Of a stretch of DNA of 64,000 nt, positions 28,427 to 36,579 are shown one piece after another. Each line of letters opens with the position of its first letter. The first letter of the stretch is position 1. Under the pieces are notes generated by a model. The model saw only the letters and a program-made list of their open reading frames with translations. It was not told the origin of the DNA and ran no database searches. A program made the translations under genes and the position numbers. The stretch comes from an uncultured Marinobacter sp. (GTDB lineage: Bacteria; Pseudomonadota; Gammaproteobacteria; Pseudomonadales; Oleiphilaceae). The stretch covers positions 682,001 to 746,000 of the forward strand of contig NZ_CAMYMK010000007.1 in assembly GCF_947259545.1 (NCBI RefSeq), read 5' to 3'.

Positions 28427-28463
28427 AAATGCCGCTGTTTCTTCTGAAACCAGCGGCATTTTT
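28427..28463 (+). terminator. Rho-independent terminator of first tRNA-Asn
   Basis: AAATGCCGCTG and CAGCGGCATTT form the stem, followed by T residues. It begins 10 nt after the tRNA end and reads toward the convergent aminopeptidase gene, which it may also serve. Confidence 0.8.
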
Positions 28464-28474
28464 CGTTCCGGATC

Positions 28475-29764
28475 TCAGAAAATCTGAGGCCGCTGCATAA
28501 ACGCCTGCATCACACGATACAGTGTATAACCGTCTTCCGTTCCGGTCATCTCACGAATCGAGTGCATACCCAGCTGGGGCACACCGATGTCCAGCGTCGT
28601 TACCCCCAGATTTCCCGCCGTCAGCGGACCGATGGTACTGCCACAGCCCATATCGCTGCGCACCACAAATGTCTGGTAAGGCAAACCCAACTCGTCACTG
28701 ATATGGCGATACACTCCGGCGGAACGACTGTTGGTGGCATATCGCTGGTTGTGGTTGACCTTGATAACCGGCCCCTGATTGATCAGCGGGCCGTGGTTCT
28801 CATCGTGACGATCCATGTAATTGGGATGGATTCCATGGGCGTTGTCCGCCGAGATCATCATCGAGCGTGCCATCACACGGGACTTTGCTGCCCCACACCA
28901 ACGGTCCAGAAGAGCCGACAGGAATGGCCCCTGAGCCCCCTCAGCGGACACACTGCCCACCTCTTCATGATCATTACAGACCAGCAGCGCGGGCTCGTCA
29001 CTGGATGAGTCCAGCAGCGCCTGCAGACCAATGTAACAGCTCAGCAGATTGTCCAGTCGTGCCGAGGCAATGAACTCGTCCCGCAATCCCACGAATGAGG
29101 CACCCCGGGCGTCGTAAAAGCTCAGCTCATAGCCCAGCACCTTGCGAACCCCGATACCGGACTCGGTCGCTATCTGGCGTTCCAGCAAGGAAGCGAAGGT
29201 TGTGGTATCAGAATCCGGCACCTGCATCAGTACCGGTGGCAGATCAGTCTGGGCATTGACAGAGCGGTTGCTGTTGGCCTCGCGGTCCAGATGAATCGCC
29301 AGACTGGGAATAAATGCGACCGGCTTACGGAAGTTAACCAGTACATCCTTTACGGCTCCGGCTTCGTCCAGAGCCGTGACACGGCCGGCCAGGGACAGAT
29401 CGCGGTCAAACCATGGATTGAGCAATACACCGCCGTAGACTTCCACCCCAACCTGGAAAAACCCTTTGCGACGCAGTTCCGGGTTCGGCTTTACTTTCAG
29501 ACAGGGACTGTCGGTGTGGGCGCCGACCATACGGATGCCGCTTTCCGCAACATCGCCCTTACCGGTCCGGAAGGCCACAATCGAAGAGCCATTGCGAATC
29601 ACGTAGTAGCCCCTGGCCTCGTCGAGCGACCACTCGTCTTTCTCGTCCAGCTCGGTAAAACCGGCCTCATCGAGACGGGCCTTCATCGTGGCGACTGCGT
29701 GCCAGGGAGTTGGGGAGGAATCGAGAAAATTCAGCAAATCGTGATTAAACTGCGCGTGTTCCAT
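28475..29764 (-). CDS. apeB: M18 family aminopeptidase (aspartyl aminopeptidase type)
   Basis: The protein is 429 aa from the ATG at 29764, which follows AGGAG; an in-frame start 32 codons upstream has no such site. Metal ligands and catalytic residues are visible in MVGAHTDSPCLKVKP, CNDHEEVGSVSAEGA, SADNAHGIHPNY and RSDMGCGSTIGPL, all hallmarks of the dizinc M18 peptidases. It removes N-terminal residues, often Asp/Glu, from peptides in the cytosol. It diverges from the gene at 29873. Confidence 0.93.
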   Translation of the reverse strand: MEHAQFNHDLLNFLDSSPTPWHAVATMKARLDEAGFTELDEKDEWSLDEARGYYVIRNGSSIVAFRTGKGDVAESGIRMVGAHTDSPCLKVKPNPELRRKGFFQVGVEVYGGVLLNPWFDRDLSLAGRVTALDEAGAVKDVLVNFRKPVAFIPSLAIHLDREANSNRSVNAQTDLPPVLMQVPDSDTTTFASLLERQIATESGIGVRKVLGYELSFYDARGASFVGLRDEFIASARLDNLLSCYIGLQALLDSSSDEPALLVCNDHEEVGSVSAEGAQGPFLSALLDRWCGAAKSRVMARSMMISADNAHGIHPNYMDRHDENHGPLINQGPVIKVNHNQRYATNSRSAGVYRHISDELGLPYQTFVVRSDMGCGSTIGPLTAGNLGVTTLDIGVPQLGMHSIREMTGTEDGYTLYRVMQAFMQRPQIF

Positions 29765-29872
29765 GATGCTCCTGATTACCTGATAATACGGCTGACAGTA
29801 TGGCATGAAGCCAATAACCGTCATACTGGTGTCCTGAAACTCAATGGCACCAGACGACACCGGGAGTTTACC

Positions 29873-30355
29873 TTGCCGTTACCACGATTTCTCGACATCG
29901 AATACTGCCAGACCGACGACACCGTCTTTCCCACGGCCATCTCCTGGTCACTGGAAGACGGACGCCTGAAAACCGTTGTTATTGCTCCGGAAGACAGCTG
30001 GATACCCGAAGACGGTGACCTGGGCGACGTCGACCTGCTCTACCTGGAAGAACAGGGTGTGCCGCTGATCGAACTGGCCAGGGAACTCCACCAGGACCTG
30101 CCGGACCAGACCGTCTTTACCGATGGTATGGACCCGGACGACATCCTGGTGGACCTGATCTTCACCGCAGTCAACATGGAGGCCCCGTTCGAGCTCGCCC
30201 CCATCACCGAGTTGATCACCACCTTCGATACCGACAGTCTCGAAGACCGCCGCCGCCAGTTGCTGTTCGACGAAGGATTGGAACCCACACGCGCAGAAAA
30301 CTGTGTCTATGCCCTCCTCCTGCTGGCCCGGGAAGAAGGCCAACTGGAAGACTAA
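29873..30355 (+). CDS. Conserved-looking 160-aa protein, possible DEDD exonuclease-like fold
   Basis: I place the start at TTG 29873 (PLPRFLDIEYCQ), preceded by GGGAG at 29862-29866. The frame is open far upstream, but that stretch is antisense to the aminopeptidase gene and has no gene-like features. The N-terminal FLDIEYCQ and PTAISWSLEDGRLKTVVI resemble the first strands of RNase T/DEDD nucleases, with Asp-x-Glu. The end, RAENCVYALLLLARE, resembles their last helix but lacks the usual His/Tyr-x-x-x-Asp. So nuclease activity is doubtful; it may be a degenerate member. Very acidic composition. Confidence 0.65.
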   Translation: MPLPRFLDIEYCQTDDTVFPTAISWSLEDGRLKTVVIAPEDSWIPEDGDLGDVDLLYLEEQGVPLIELARELHQDLPDQTVFTDGMDPDDILVDLIFTAVNMEAPFELAPITELITTFDTDSLEDRRRQLLFDEGLEPTRAENCVYALLLLAREEGQLED

Positions 30356-30463
30356 GCTGTAATCCCGGGCTCCCTGAGGGAAGTGTGACGCGGGTCGACG
30401 TAACACACCGTTACAAAAGGCAGAATCTGCCCGAACCCGCAATCGTCAGGAAAGCCCAAAACA

Positions 30464-31066
30464 ATGAACAAGGTGTTGCGACAAGCTCTTCCGGCAGCCC
30501 TGCTGCCCCTCGTCCTGCTCGGCGCTGATTTCGCCTTGGCCGAAGAGAAAGCACGAGAAGACATGCACTACGTTGGCCTTTACGCCACCGCGCTGAACCA
30601 TCGCAGTATTGCCGAAATCAGCAACAAATCCGCCTGGGGCCAGGTTGGCAGCGTTGTCGTTGGCGGTCACATCACCGACCGGTTCCACGCCGAAGTCCGC
30701 GCCGGCGGCGGCTACAAAGACGCCAAAACCGGCGACCTGACGCTCTCCATCGACTACTTCGCGAGCTGGTACATCGGGCTGCATTACCCTGTCACCAGCT
30801 ACGCCAACGTCTACGCTCAGGCCGGTTTTTCCCACATCAGTGGCGATGCGGAACTGGTTAATCCCGACGCAGACGAGAACCGCCAGTTTCGCGACATTGA
30901 GGGAGACTTCCCCGACAGCAGTTTCAGCATCAGCTGGCTGGCCGGGGTGGACTTTGAAGTGATCGACAACGGCTATCTGCTGTTTGAGGGTGGCCGGTTA
31001 TTCAAGGATACCGGTTCAGGTGCCAACACCTTCCAGTTCTCCGGCGGCATCCGTTACGAATTTTGA
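30464..31066 (+). CDS. Outer-membrane beta-barrel protein (OmpA/porin-family fold)
   Basis: The protein has 200 aa. The signal peptide is MNKVLRQALPAALLPLVLLG followed by ADFALA, then alternating hydrophobic strands (HYVGLYATALNH, WGQVGSVVVGGHIT, FHAEVRAGGGYKDA, LSIDYFASWYIGLHY, YANVYAQAGFSH) and the terminal SGGIRYEF with Phe last, the outer-membrane insertion signal recognised by BamA. This indicates an eight-strand barrel of the OMP_b-brl type. Function unknown. Its final 13 bp overlap the convergent rlmKL gene. Confidence 0.85.
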   Translation: MNKVLRQALPAALLPLVLLGADFALAEEKAREDMHYVGLYATALNHRSIAEISNKSAWGQVGSVVVGGHITDRFHAEVRAGGGYKDAKTGDLTLSIDYFASWYIGLHYPVTSYANVYAQAGFSHISGDAELVNPDADENRQFRDIEGDFPDSSFSISWLAGVDFEVIDNGYLLFEGGRLFKDTGSGANTFQFSGGIRYEF

Positions 31067-33231
31067 TGGCGAATATGCCAGCACCGGTGAATCCGGGCAT
31101 TGCGCTGGAAGTCCTTGTCGATGGTGTCCCGTGACACTTCCTCGATGGCAAACTCCTGCTCCAGCGCCTCATCCAGCTTAAAGCGGCGGAAGTTGTTGGA
31201 GAAAATCAGCAACCCCTCGGACGTCAGCCGCTGCATCGCCTGTCGTATCAGCTTGCCGTGATCCTTCTGGATATCCAGCACCCCAGCCATACGAGCCGAA
31301 TTGGAAAACGTGGGCGGGTCCATGAAAATCAGATCGAACCGCTGGTCCGGAGTCGGCTTCGCCGCCAGCCAGGCCAGACAATCGGCCTGCTCCACCTTGT
31401 GATGGCGGGCATCTATCCGGTTCAGCGCCAGATTGTCCTCGGCCCACTTCACATAGGTCTTTGACATATCCAGACTCAGGGACCGGCTGGCACCACCCAC
31501 CGCAGCATGCACTGTGGCTGCCCCGGTATAACAGAACAGGTTCAGGAACCGCTTGCCGGAGGCATGCTGCTGAATCCAGTGCCTCACCGGACGGTGATCA
31601 AGGAACAGACCGGTATCCAGATAATCCTTGAGGTTTACCTTCAGCGTACAGCCATGCTCATGCACATTGAAAAATTCACCACTGGCCGCCTGCTTTTCAT
31701 ATTGCGACGTGCCGGTCTGCCGCTGCCGTTGTTTGCAGACCATATCCTCGCGCTCGATGCCGAGAGCTTCCGGAATGACCGCCAGCGCTTCCGCCAGCCG
31801 TTCACGCGCCGCACGCTCATCCACCGATTTGGGCGCTGCGTATTCCTGCACATGAACCAGCCCATCGTAGATATCGATCGCCAGCGCAAACTCGGGCATA
31901 TCCGCGTCATACAGCCGGTAGCATTCAATGCCCTGTTTGCGGGCCCACTGGCCAATGGTCTTCAAGTTCTTCTTCAAACGGTTGCCCAGCATCGCCGCCC
32001 GTTCTTCATTGGCAATGCGGGGCTGAACCTCACCGGGTATGCCTGGCTCCCGGGGCGTCATGGAACTGACGTCATCCACCGAGAATAACAGCAACTGTGC
32101 AGGCAGCTTGCCGTTGAACAGCTTGTACTGCTTGTAACTGCGCAGGCCGATGGATTTTCCGAACTCCGGCGCGCCGGTAAACACCCCCAGACGCCAACCG
32201 GGGACCGCGGCCTTTACAGCTTCTCCCAGGGAACGGTACAGCGCCCCCAGTTCCTTGCGTTCGCTCAAACGCTCGCCGTAGGGAGGGTTGGTCAGTACCA
32301 GCCCCTGCTCAGCCCATTCGCCATCAAGGGCAAAGGATTCAACCGGGCGGCATTCAACGTGAACCAGGCCTTCAAGCCCTGCCCGCTGAATATTCTTCCA
32401 GGCCGTAGCAATCACACGGCTGTCCTGATCATAGCCGGCAATACGGGGCAACTGGCCCTGCTTGCCTTCGTGGGCACGGCGTTCGGCTTCCTGGCGCAAT
32501 TGCAGCCACAATTCCGGCTGATGACCGGGCCACATTTCAAAGCCGAACCGGTCCGTGTTCCGGCCCGGGGCAATATCCAGCGCCATCAATGCGGCTTCGA
32601 TCGCCAACGTGCCGGAGCCACACATGGGATCGATGAAATCACCGCCGGACTTTGCCAGTTCCGGCCAGCCTGCACGTAACAGCAATGCGGCCGCCAGATT
32701 TTCCTTGAGCGGCGCAACGCCCTTCTCGGTACGGTAGCCCCGCATATGGAGACTGTGACCACTGAGGTCCAGCCCCACAGACAGACGACCACGATTCAGG
32801 CGCGCCGAAATAGTGACATCCGGTGTTTTTGCATCTACCGAAGGACGCTGCCCGCTGCTCGAGCGCATGCGATCAACAATGCCATCCTTCACCCGTTGAG
32901 CACCAAACTGGGTGTTTCGAATGGCCTCGTTCTGCCCCAGGAACATCACCCGGAAGCTGCCATTGGCTGGGATGTGCTGCTGCCAGTCGAGGTGCACCAC
33001 GCCGTCATAGAGTTCGTCGCCGCTGGTAGCGCTGACCTCGTCGATGTGAAGGATGACGCGATTCGCCAGCCGCGACCAGAGGCAGGCCCGGTAGCCGCTT
33101 TCCAGGGGCCCTTCTGCCCACACGCCAGCAGGCGCATTTCGCACCGGTTCCATACCGAATGTGCGAAGTTCATCCGCCAGAAGGTACTCGACGCCTTTTG
33201 GGCAGGTTACGAAAAAGACAGAATCAGACAA
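31054..33231 (-). CDS. rlmKL: Bifunctional 23S rRNA methyltransferase RlmKL
   Basis: The 725-aa fusion protein has an N-terminal THUMP domain (~50-160), then the RlmL methyltransferase with FIDPMCGSGTLAIEA and TNPPYGERLSE (m2G2445). The C-terminal RlmK part has FLNLFCYTGAATVHAA and FMDPPTFSNS (m7G2069). Length and order match the fused enzyme of gammaproteobacteria. It modifies the large-subunit rRNA during ribosome assembly. Stop overlaps the barrel gene. Confidence 0.96.
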   Translation of the reverse strand: MSDSVFFVTCPKGVEYLLADELRTFGMEPVRNAPAGVWAEGPLESGYRACLWSRLANRVILHIDEVSATSGDELYDGVVHLDWQQHIPANGSFRVMFLGQNEAIRNTQFGAQRVKDGIVDRMRSSSGQRPSVDAKTPDVTISARLNRGRLSVGLDLSGHSLHMRGYRTEKGVAPLKENLAAALLLRAGWPELAKSGGDFIDPMCGSGTLAIEAALMALDIAPGRNTDRFGFEMWPGHQPELWLQLRQEAERRAHEGKQGQLPRIAGYDQDSRVIATAWKNIQRAGLEGLVHVECRPVESFALDGEWAEQGLVLTNPPYGERLSERKELGALYRSLGEAVKAAVPGWRLGVFTGAPEFGKSIGLRSYKQYKLFNGKLPAQLLLFSVDDVSSMTPREPGIPGEVQPRIANEERAAMLGNRLKKNLKTIGQWARKQGIECYRLYDADMPEFALAIDIYDGLVHVQEYAAPKSVDERAARERLAEALAVIPEALGIEREDMVCKQRQRQTGTSQYEKQAASGEFFNVHEHGCTLKVNLKDYLDTGLFLDHRPVRHWIQQHASGKRFLNLFCYTGAATVHAAVGGASRSLSLDMSKTYVKWAEDNLALNRIDARHHKVEQADCLAWLAAKPTPDQRFDLIFMDPPTFSNSARMAGVLDIQKDHGKLIRQAMQRLTSEGLLIFSNNFRRFKLDEALEQEFAIEEVSRDTIDKDFQRNARIHRCWHIRHQNS

Positions 33232-33564
33232 GTTCTACTCCCGGGAGTTTCGGTATTCGGCTAACTACATGGAAATGGCGCATTTTCTCTGGACCAATAC
33301 ACCTTCGTTATGTCACACAACTATAAGAGAAGCTTCATATAGATGAAATAAATAGTGTACATCGGCTCAATGTTCGACTTACCTTGTAAGAGACGCGTCG
33401 TTCGGGAGAGCTTACGAGCTTCTCCGTTAACAGGATCCTGACTGCTCTGGCCAGAACTGGCAATAGTGAGTTACCCCGTCGGATTTATTTCCGGGGCAAC
33501 CGTATGCCAGGGCTACAGCAGAAGTGTACACGCTTGTTCTGTTAATCCATCAGTGAGGAACGGC
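33232..33564. other. Intergenic region upstream of rmf, no gene seen
   Basis: A 333-bp space separates the divergent rlmKL and rmf starts. It is A/T-rich near 33320-33360. Several short open frames here have no ribosome-binding site. No confident -35/-10 pair or known site was found; the rmf promoter must lie within it. Confidence 0.5.
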
Positions 33565-33777
33565 ATGAAAAGACAGAAGAGAGATATGTACGCTCGTGCA
33601 TTTAAACGGGGTTATCTGGCCGGTGTGTCCGGTAAATCCAAAGACAGTTGCCCGTTAGAGCAGGCGGAAATCCGCCAGGAATGGTTGAACGGGTGGCGAG
33701 AAGGCCGCACAGATCAATGGGAGGGCATGACCGGTGTATCCGGCATCCATAAGCTCGCAAATGTCACCACCGCGTGA
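33565..33777 (+). CDS. rmf: Ribosome modulation factor
   Basis: The 70-aa basic protein opens MKRQKRDMYARAFKRGYLAG, the conserved Rmf start, and has CPLEQAEIRQEWLNGWREGR, the second conserved block. It binds the 30S subunit and drives 70S dimerisation into inactive 100S particles in stationary phase. The ATG at 33565 follows GTGAGGA. An in-frame ATG at 33466 would add 33 non-conserved residues. The tail (GMTGVSGIHKLANVTTA) is longer than in E. coli Rmf (55 aa). Confidence 0.93.
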   Translation: MKRQKRDMYARAFKRGYLAGVSGKSKDSCPLEQAEIRQEWLNGWREGRTDQWEGMTGVSGIHKLANVTTA

Positions 33778-33852
33778 CACAGTCCATAAACCCCGATCTT
33801 TAATCTGATCTTTCAACACTTACAATTTGACGCAACACCTTAAATAACCCAG

Positions 33853-33871
33853 ACGGGTCCTCCCGACCCGT
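33853..33871. terminator. Hairpin between rmf and pyrD
   Basis: ACGGGTC and GACCCGT pair around a 5-nt loop. It lies 76 bp after rmf and 118 bp beyond the pyrD end. Possible terminator without a T-run. Confidence 0.35.
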
Positions 33872-33909
33872 ATCATGCGAAGAAGCGCCACGGGGTTTAT
33901 TCCCCGCAA

Positions 33910-33928
33910 GGGCCCGCTCAGCGGGCCC
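33910..33928. terminator. GC-rich hairpin downstream of pyrD
   Basis: GGGCCCGC and GCGGGCCC pair perfectly around TCA. It is between the convergent rmf and pyrD genes, about 60 bp past the pyrD stop. There is no long T-run in either direction. Confidence 0.4.
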
Positions 33929-33988
33929 ACCTTCGTTCTGGGCCGGTAAAAATCCTGCGCCTTTATCCCAATCCCCGGCATCACCGAC

Positions 33989-35008
33989 TCACTGCAGTTT
34001 GCGAATCGCCTCGACTGCCTCTTTGATCAATGCCGGCCCCCGGTAGATAAACCCGGTATAGATCTGCACCAGTTTTGCTCCGGCCCGGATCTTCTCAGCC
34101 GCGCTCTCGCCGTCTGTTATTCCGCCAACCCCGATGATGGGCAGATCCTCTCCCAGCTCCGCGTACAGCCCTTTAATCACTCTCAGGGAAGGCTCTCGCA
34201 CTGGCGCACCACTCAGCCCGCCAGCCTCATCCGCGTGGGGATGCCCCTGGACCGCATCACGGCTGATGGTGGTATTGGTGGCGATTACGCCATCCAGCCC
34301 CGAGTTTCGCAACGCCTCGGCAACAAAACGGATGCCTTCGTCATCCATATCCGGTGCAATCTTGACCGCAATAGGAACGTAGCGCGAGGTGTTGGCTACG
34401 CACTTGCCCTGCTCGTCCTTGATGGCATCCAGCAGGCGCTTCAGGGAATCTCCGAATTGCAGGTCCCGCAACCCTGGCGTATTGGGCGAGGAGACATTCA
34501 CGGTGATGTAGTCGGCCCGGGAATAGACAGCGGAAATACCTTTGCGGTAGTCGGATTCAGACTCTTCGTTTGGCGTGTCCTTGTTCTTCCCCACATTAAT
34601 TCCGAGAATGCCCTGATACCGGCGTTTGTCGATTCTTGCGAGCATGTGCTCAAGGCCTTCGTTATTGAAGCCCATGCGGTTAATGATGGCCTGGTGCTCG
34701 GGCAGCCGAAACATGCGCGGCTTCGGGTTGCCGGGCTGAGCCAGTGGCGTCACGGTTCCCACTTCGATGAACCCGAAGCCCAGGGCGCCGAGGGCATCCA
34801 CATGGTCGGCATTCTTGTCGAGGCCGGCAGCCAACCCAACCGGATTGGGGAATTCCAGCCCCATAACATTCACCGGGCATGCATCAAACTTCGGTGCCAA
34901 TGCCTTCAGCAATCCGAATCGGTCAGCCAGGTCCAATCCGGAAAGTGCAAAATTGTGAGCCTGTTCCGGAGGCAACCGGAATAGCAGATTGCGAATAGCA
35001 CCGTACAT
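33989..35008 (-). CDS. pyrD: Dihydroorotate dehydrogenase (quinone), class 2
   Basis: The 339-aa enzyme oxidises dihydroorotate to orotate with electrons passing to the quinone pool. The N-terminal amphipathic region MYGAIRNLLFRLPPEQAHNFAL is the membrane-association segment of class 2 enzymes. FPNPVGLAAGLDKNADHVDAL, EVGTVTPLAQPGNPKPRMFRL, RMGFNNEGL and TVNVSSPNTPGLRDLQ (catalytic Ser) follow. FMN-binding IIGVGGITDGESAAEKI and IYTGFIYRGPAL close the barrel. Fourth step of pyrimidine synthesis; pyrF is in the same window. Confidence 0.96.
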   Translation of the reverse strand: MYGAIRNLLFRLPPEQAHNFALSGLDLADRFGLLKALAPKFDACPVNVMGLEFPNPVGLAAGLDKNADHVDALGALGFGFIEVGTVTPLAQPGNPKPRMFRLPEHQAIINRMGFNNEGLEHMLARIDKRRYQGILGINVGKNKDTPNEESESDYRKGISAVYSRADYITVNVSSPNTPGLRDLQFGDSLKRLLDAIKDEQGKCVANTSRYVPIAVKIAPDMDDEGIRFVAEALRNSGLDGVIATNTTISRDAVQGHPHADEAGGLSGAPVREPSLRVIKGLYAELGEDLPIIGVGGITDGESAAEKIRAGAKLVQIYTGFIYRGPALIKEAVEAIRKLQ

Positions 35009-35418
35009 CGAAAAAACTCCTTGCGTTTTGGGTGACGCGGAGTATACCGGAAGTTGTCCACAGCATCTTCTAACTTACTTATTTCACCCGTAAATGCCTG
35101 TCACGTGGACGTCTGGTAAGCTTTTCCACGGTTTCTGTGGATAAACCTGTTGAAAATCGATGGGCAACGGTTGCCATCCCTTGATAACTGCGCCAGCCTA
35201 CAGATTGGTTATTTTTTGATCAGTTATTTTTTTCTTTATTATCAATGCATTATAGAGTTTTTGCATTACGGGCCAACACGGGAAAACAAAACGTTACAGA
35301 TTCACCGTTTTGTCACCATGTGCATAAATCAGACAGAAGTACCGTTTATACCCTTTTGCTCGGAAAGTCCTCTATTACGGCTATAATGGTCCCAGAACTT
35401 TCCGGAGACTGGCCCGAA
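35009..35418. other. 410-bp A/T-rich intergenic region with two DnaA-box-like sites
   Basis: Between the divergent pyrD and CDF transporter starts. TTGTCCACA (35054-35062) is one base from the DnaA box, and TTATCCACA is exact on the minus strand at 35136-35144. A strongly A/T-rich stretch (35200-35260) follows. A TATAAT lies at 35382-35387. Short open frames within it (e.g. from 35150) look like chance. Confidence 0.5.
35382..35387 (+). promoter_or_regulatory. Consensus -10 box upstream of CDF transporter gene
   Basis: TATAAT is 31 bp before the chosen ATG at 35419. The -35 is poor (TTGCTC with a 19-bp spacer). It overlaps an upstream in-frame ATG and so supports the later start codon. Confidence 0.5.
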
Positions 35419-36579
35419 ATGTCCGAAAATCAAAAAGCGTCAGTTCATCACAGCCCTGACCTGGACGCTGAACGACACTCTGCTTCACGTGTCACCGTCA
35501 TCGGCATGATTCTGGATGCGGTGCTTGGTGCCATTAAAGTCATCGCCGGTGCTCTTTTTCATTCCCAGGCCCTGATCGTCGACGGTATTCATTCGTTCAC
35601 TGACGTCGCATCGGATTTAGTGGTTCTCGGCGTAATGCGGGTTTCACGTCAGGCCCCGGACCAGAACCATCCATACGGCCACCAGCGTATCGAAACCATT
35701 GGCACTCTCGCTCTGGGCAGCATCCTGATTGCCGTCGGCGCCGTTCTGGCCTGGGATAATATTCTGCGACTGATAGCTGGCGGAGCCGATCATGTGCCCG
35801 AATGGCCGGTGCTGGTTGCTGCAGCAGTGTCTGTGGGCAGTAAGGAGTGGATTTATCACTACACCCGACATGTCGGCCAGACAATACGATCAGACCTGAT
35901 TATTGCCAACGCCTGGCACAGTCGCACAGACGCCTTTTCCTCTGTCATCGTTCTGTTCTCCACCATTGGTGCAATGGTTGGCTTTATCTGGCTGGATATT
36001 CTGGCCGCGGTGGTGATTGCTGCCATCGTTATGCACATCGGCTGGAAATTCACCTGGGACAGCGTCAAAGAACTGGTCGACACGGGACTGTCCGCGGAAG
36101 ACACCAGGATGCTGAAGACCATCGCCAACGATACCGACGGTGTACGTAACGTGCACGAACTCCGCAGCCGCCGGATGGGGCACGACATCCTGCTGGATAT
36201 CCATCTGCTGGTGCGCCCGGAAATCAGTGTGTCGGAAGGACATCAGATCGGCATGCAGGTGGTGTCCAACATGCGGGACGCCCTGGGCAACATTCGGGAC
36301 ATCAACTTCCATATTGATGCCGAGAACGACGAGGACCACCTCCCCACCTCGGAAAAGCTTCCATCCAGGCAGGACATTCTCGACGTTCTCACCAGACACA
36401 TGGGTGAACTGCCGTCCCATACCCGCCTGCGACTGCACTATCTGAAGAACAAGGTTCATATGGAATTGTTTTTTGACAACCCGGAGCAGAAGCCAGCGAT
36501 TTCAAACAGCGAGATCAGAGACCAGCTATCCCGCTATCCCTGGTTCGGCAGTCTGCGCACCTGGTACGGCACCCATTAA
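35419..36579 (+). CDS. Cation diffusion facilitator (CDF) family transporter
   Basis: The protein is 386 aa from ATG 35419 (MSENQKASVHHSP); earlier in-frame ATGs lie at or before the -10 box. It has six membrane helices, with the metal site residues in LIVDGIHSFTDVASD (helix 2) and WHSRTDAFSSV (helix 5, His-x-x-x-Asp), typical of Zn(II)/Fe(II)/Co(II) antiporters such as YiiP/FieF. The cytoplasmic C-terminal domain (VHELRSRRMGHDILLDIHLLV) is the dimerisation part, followed by an ~80-aa extension beyond the usual ~300 aa. Metal exported is not determined. Its stop overlaps the convergent RimK-like gene by 4 bp. Confidence 0.9.
   Translation: MSENQKASVHHSPDLDAERHSASRVTVIGMILDAVLGAIKVIAGALFHSQALIVDGIHSFTDVASDLVVLGVMRVSRQAPDQNHPYGHQRIETIGTLALGSILIAVGAVLAWDNILRLIAGGADHVPEWPVLVAAAVSVGSKEWIYHYTRHVGQTIRSDLIIANAWHSRTDAFSSVIVLFSTIGAMVGFIWLDILAAVVIAAIVMHIGWKFTWDSVKELVDTGLSAEDTRMLKTIANDTDGVRNVHELRSRRMGHDILLDIHLLVRPEISVSEGHQIGMQVVSNMRDALGNIRDINFHIDAENDEDHLPTSEKLPSRQDILDVLTRHMGELPSHTRLRLHYLKNKVHMELFFDNPEQKPAISNSEIRDQLSRYPWFGSLRTWYGTH

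Noticed and set aside
35054..35260. Chromosomal replication origin
   Set aside because: Only two DnaA-like boxes and none of the usual neighbours (dnaA, dnaN, rpmH, mnmG, parAB).
35150..35386. 78-codon open frame upstream of the CDF gene
   Set aside because: No ribosome-binding site or motifs, overlaps the -10 box, A/T-rich intergenic composition.
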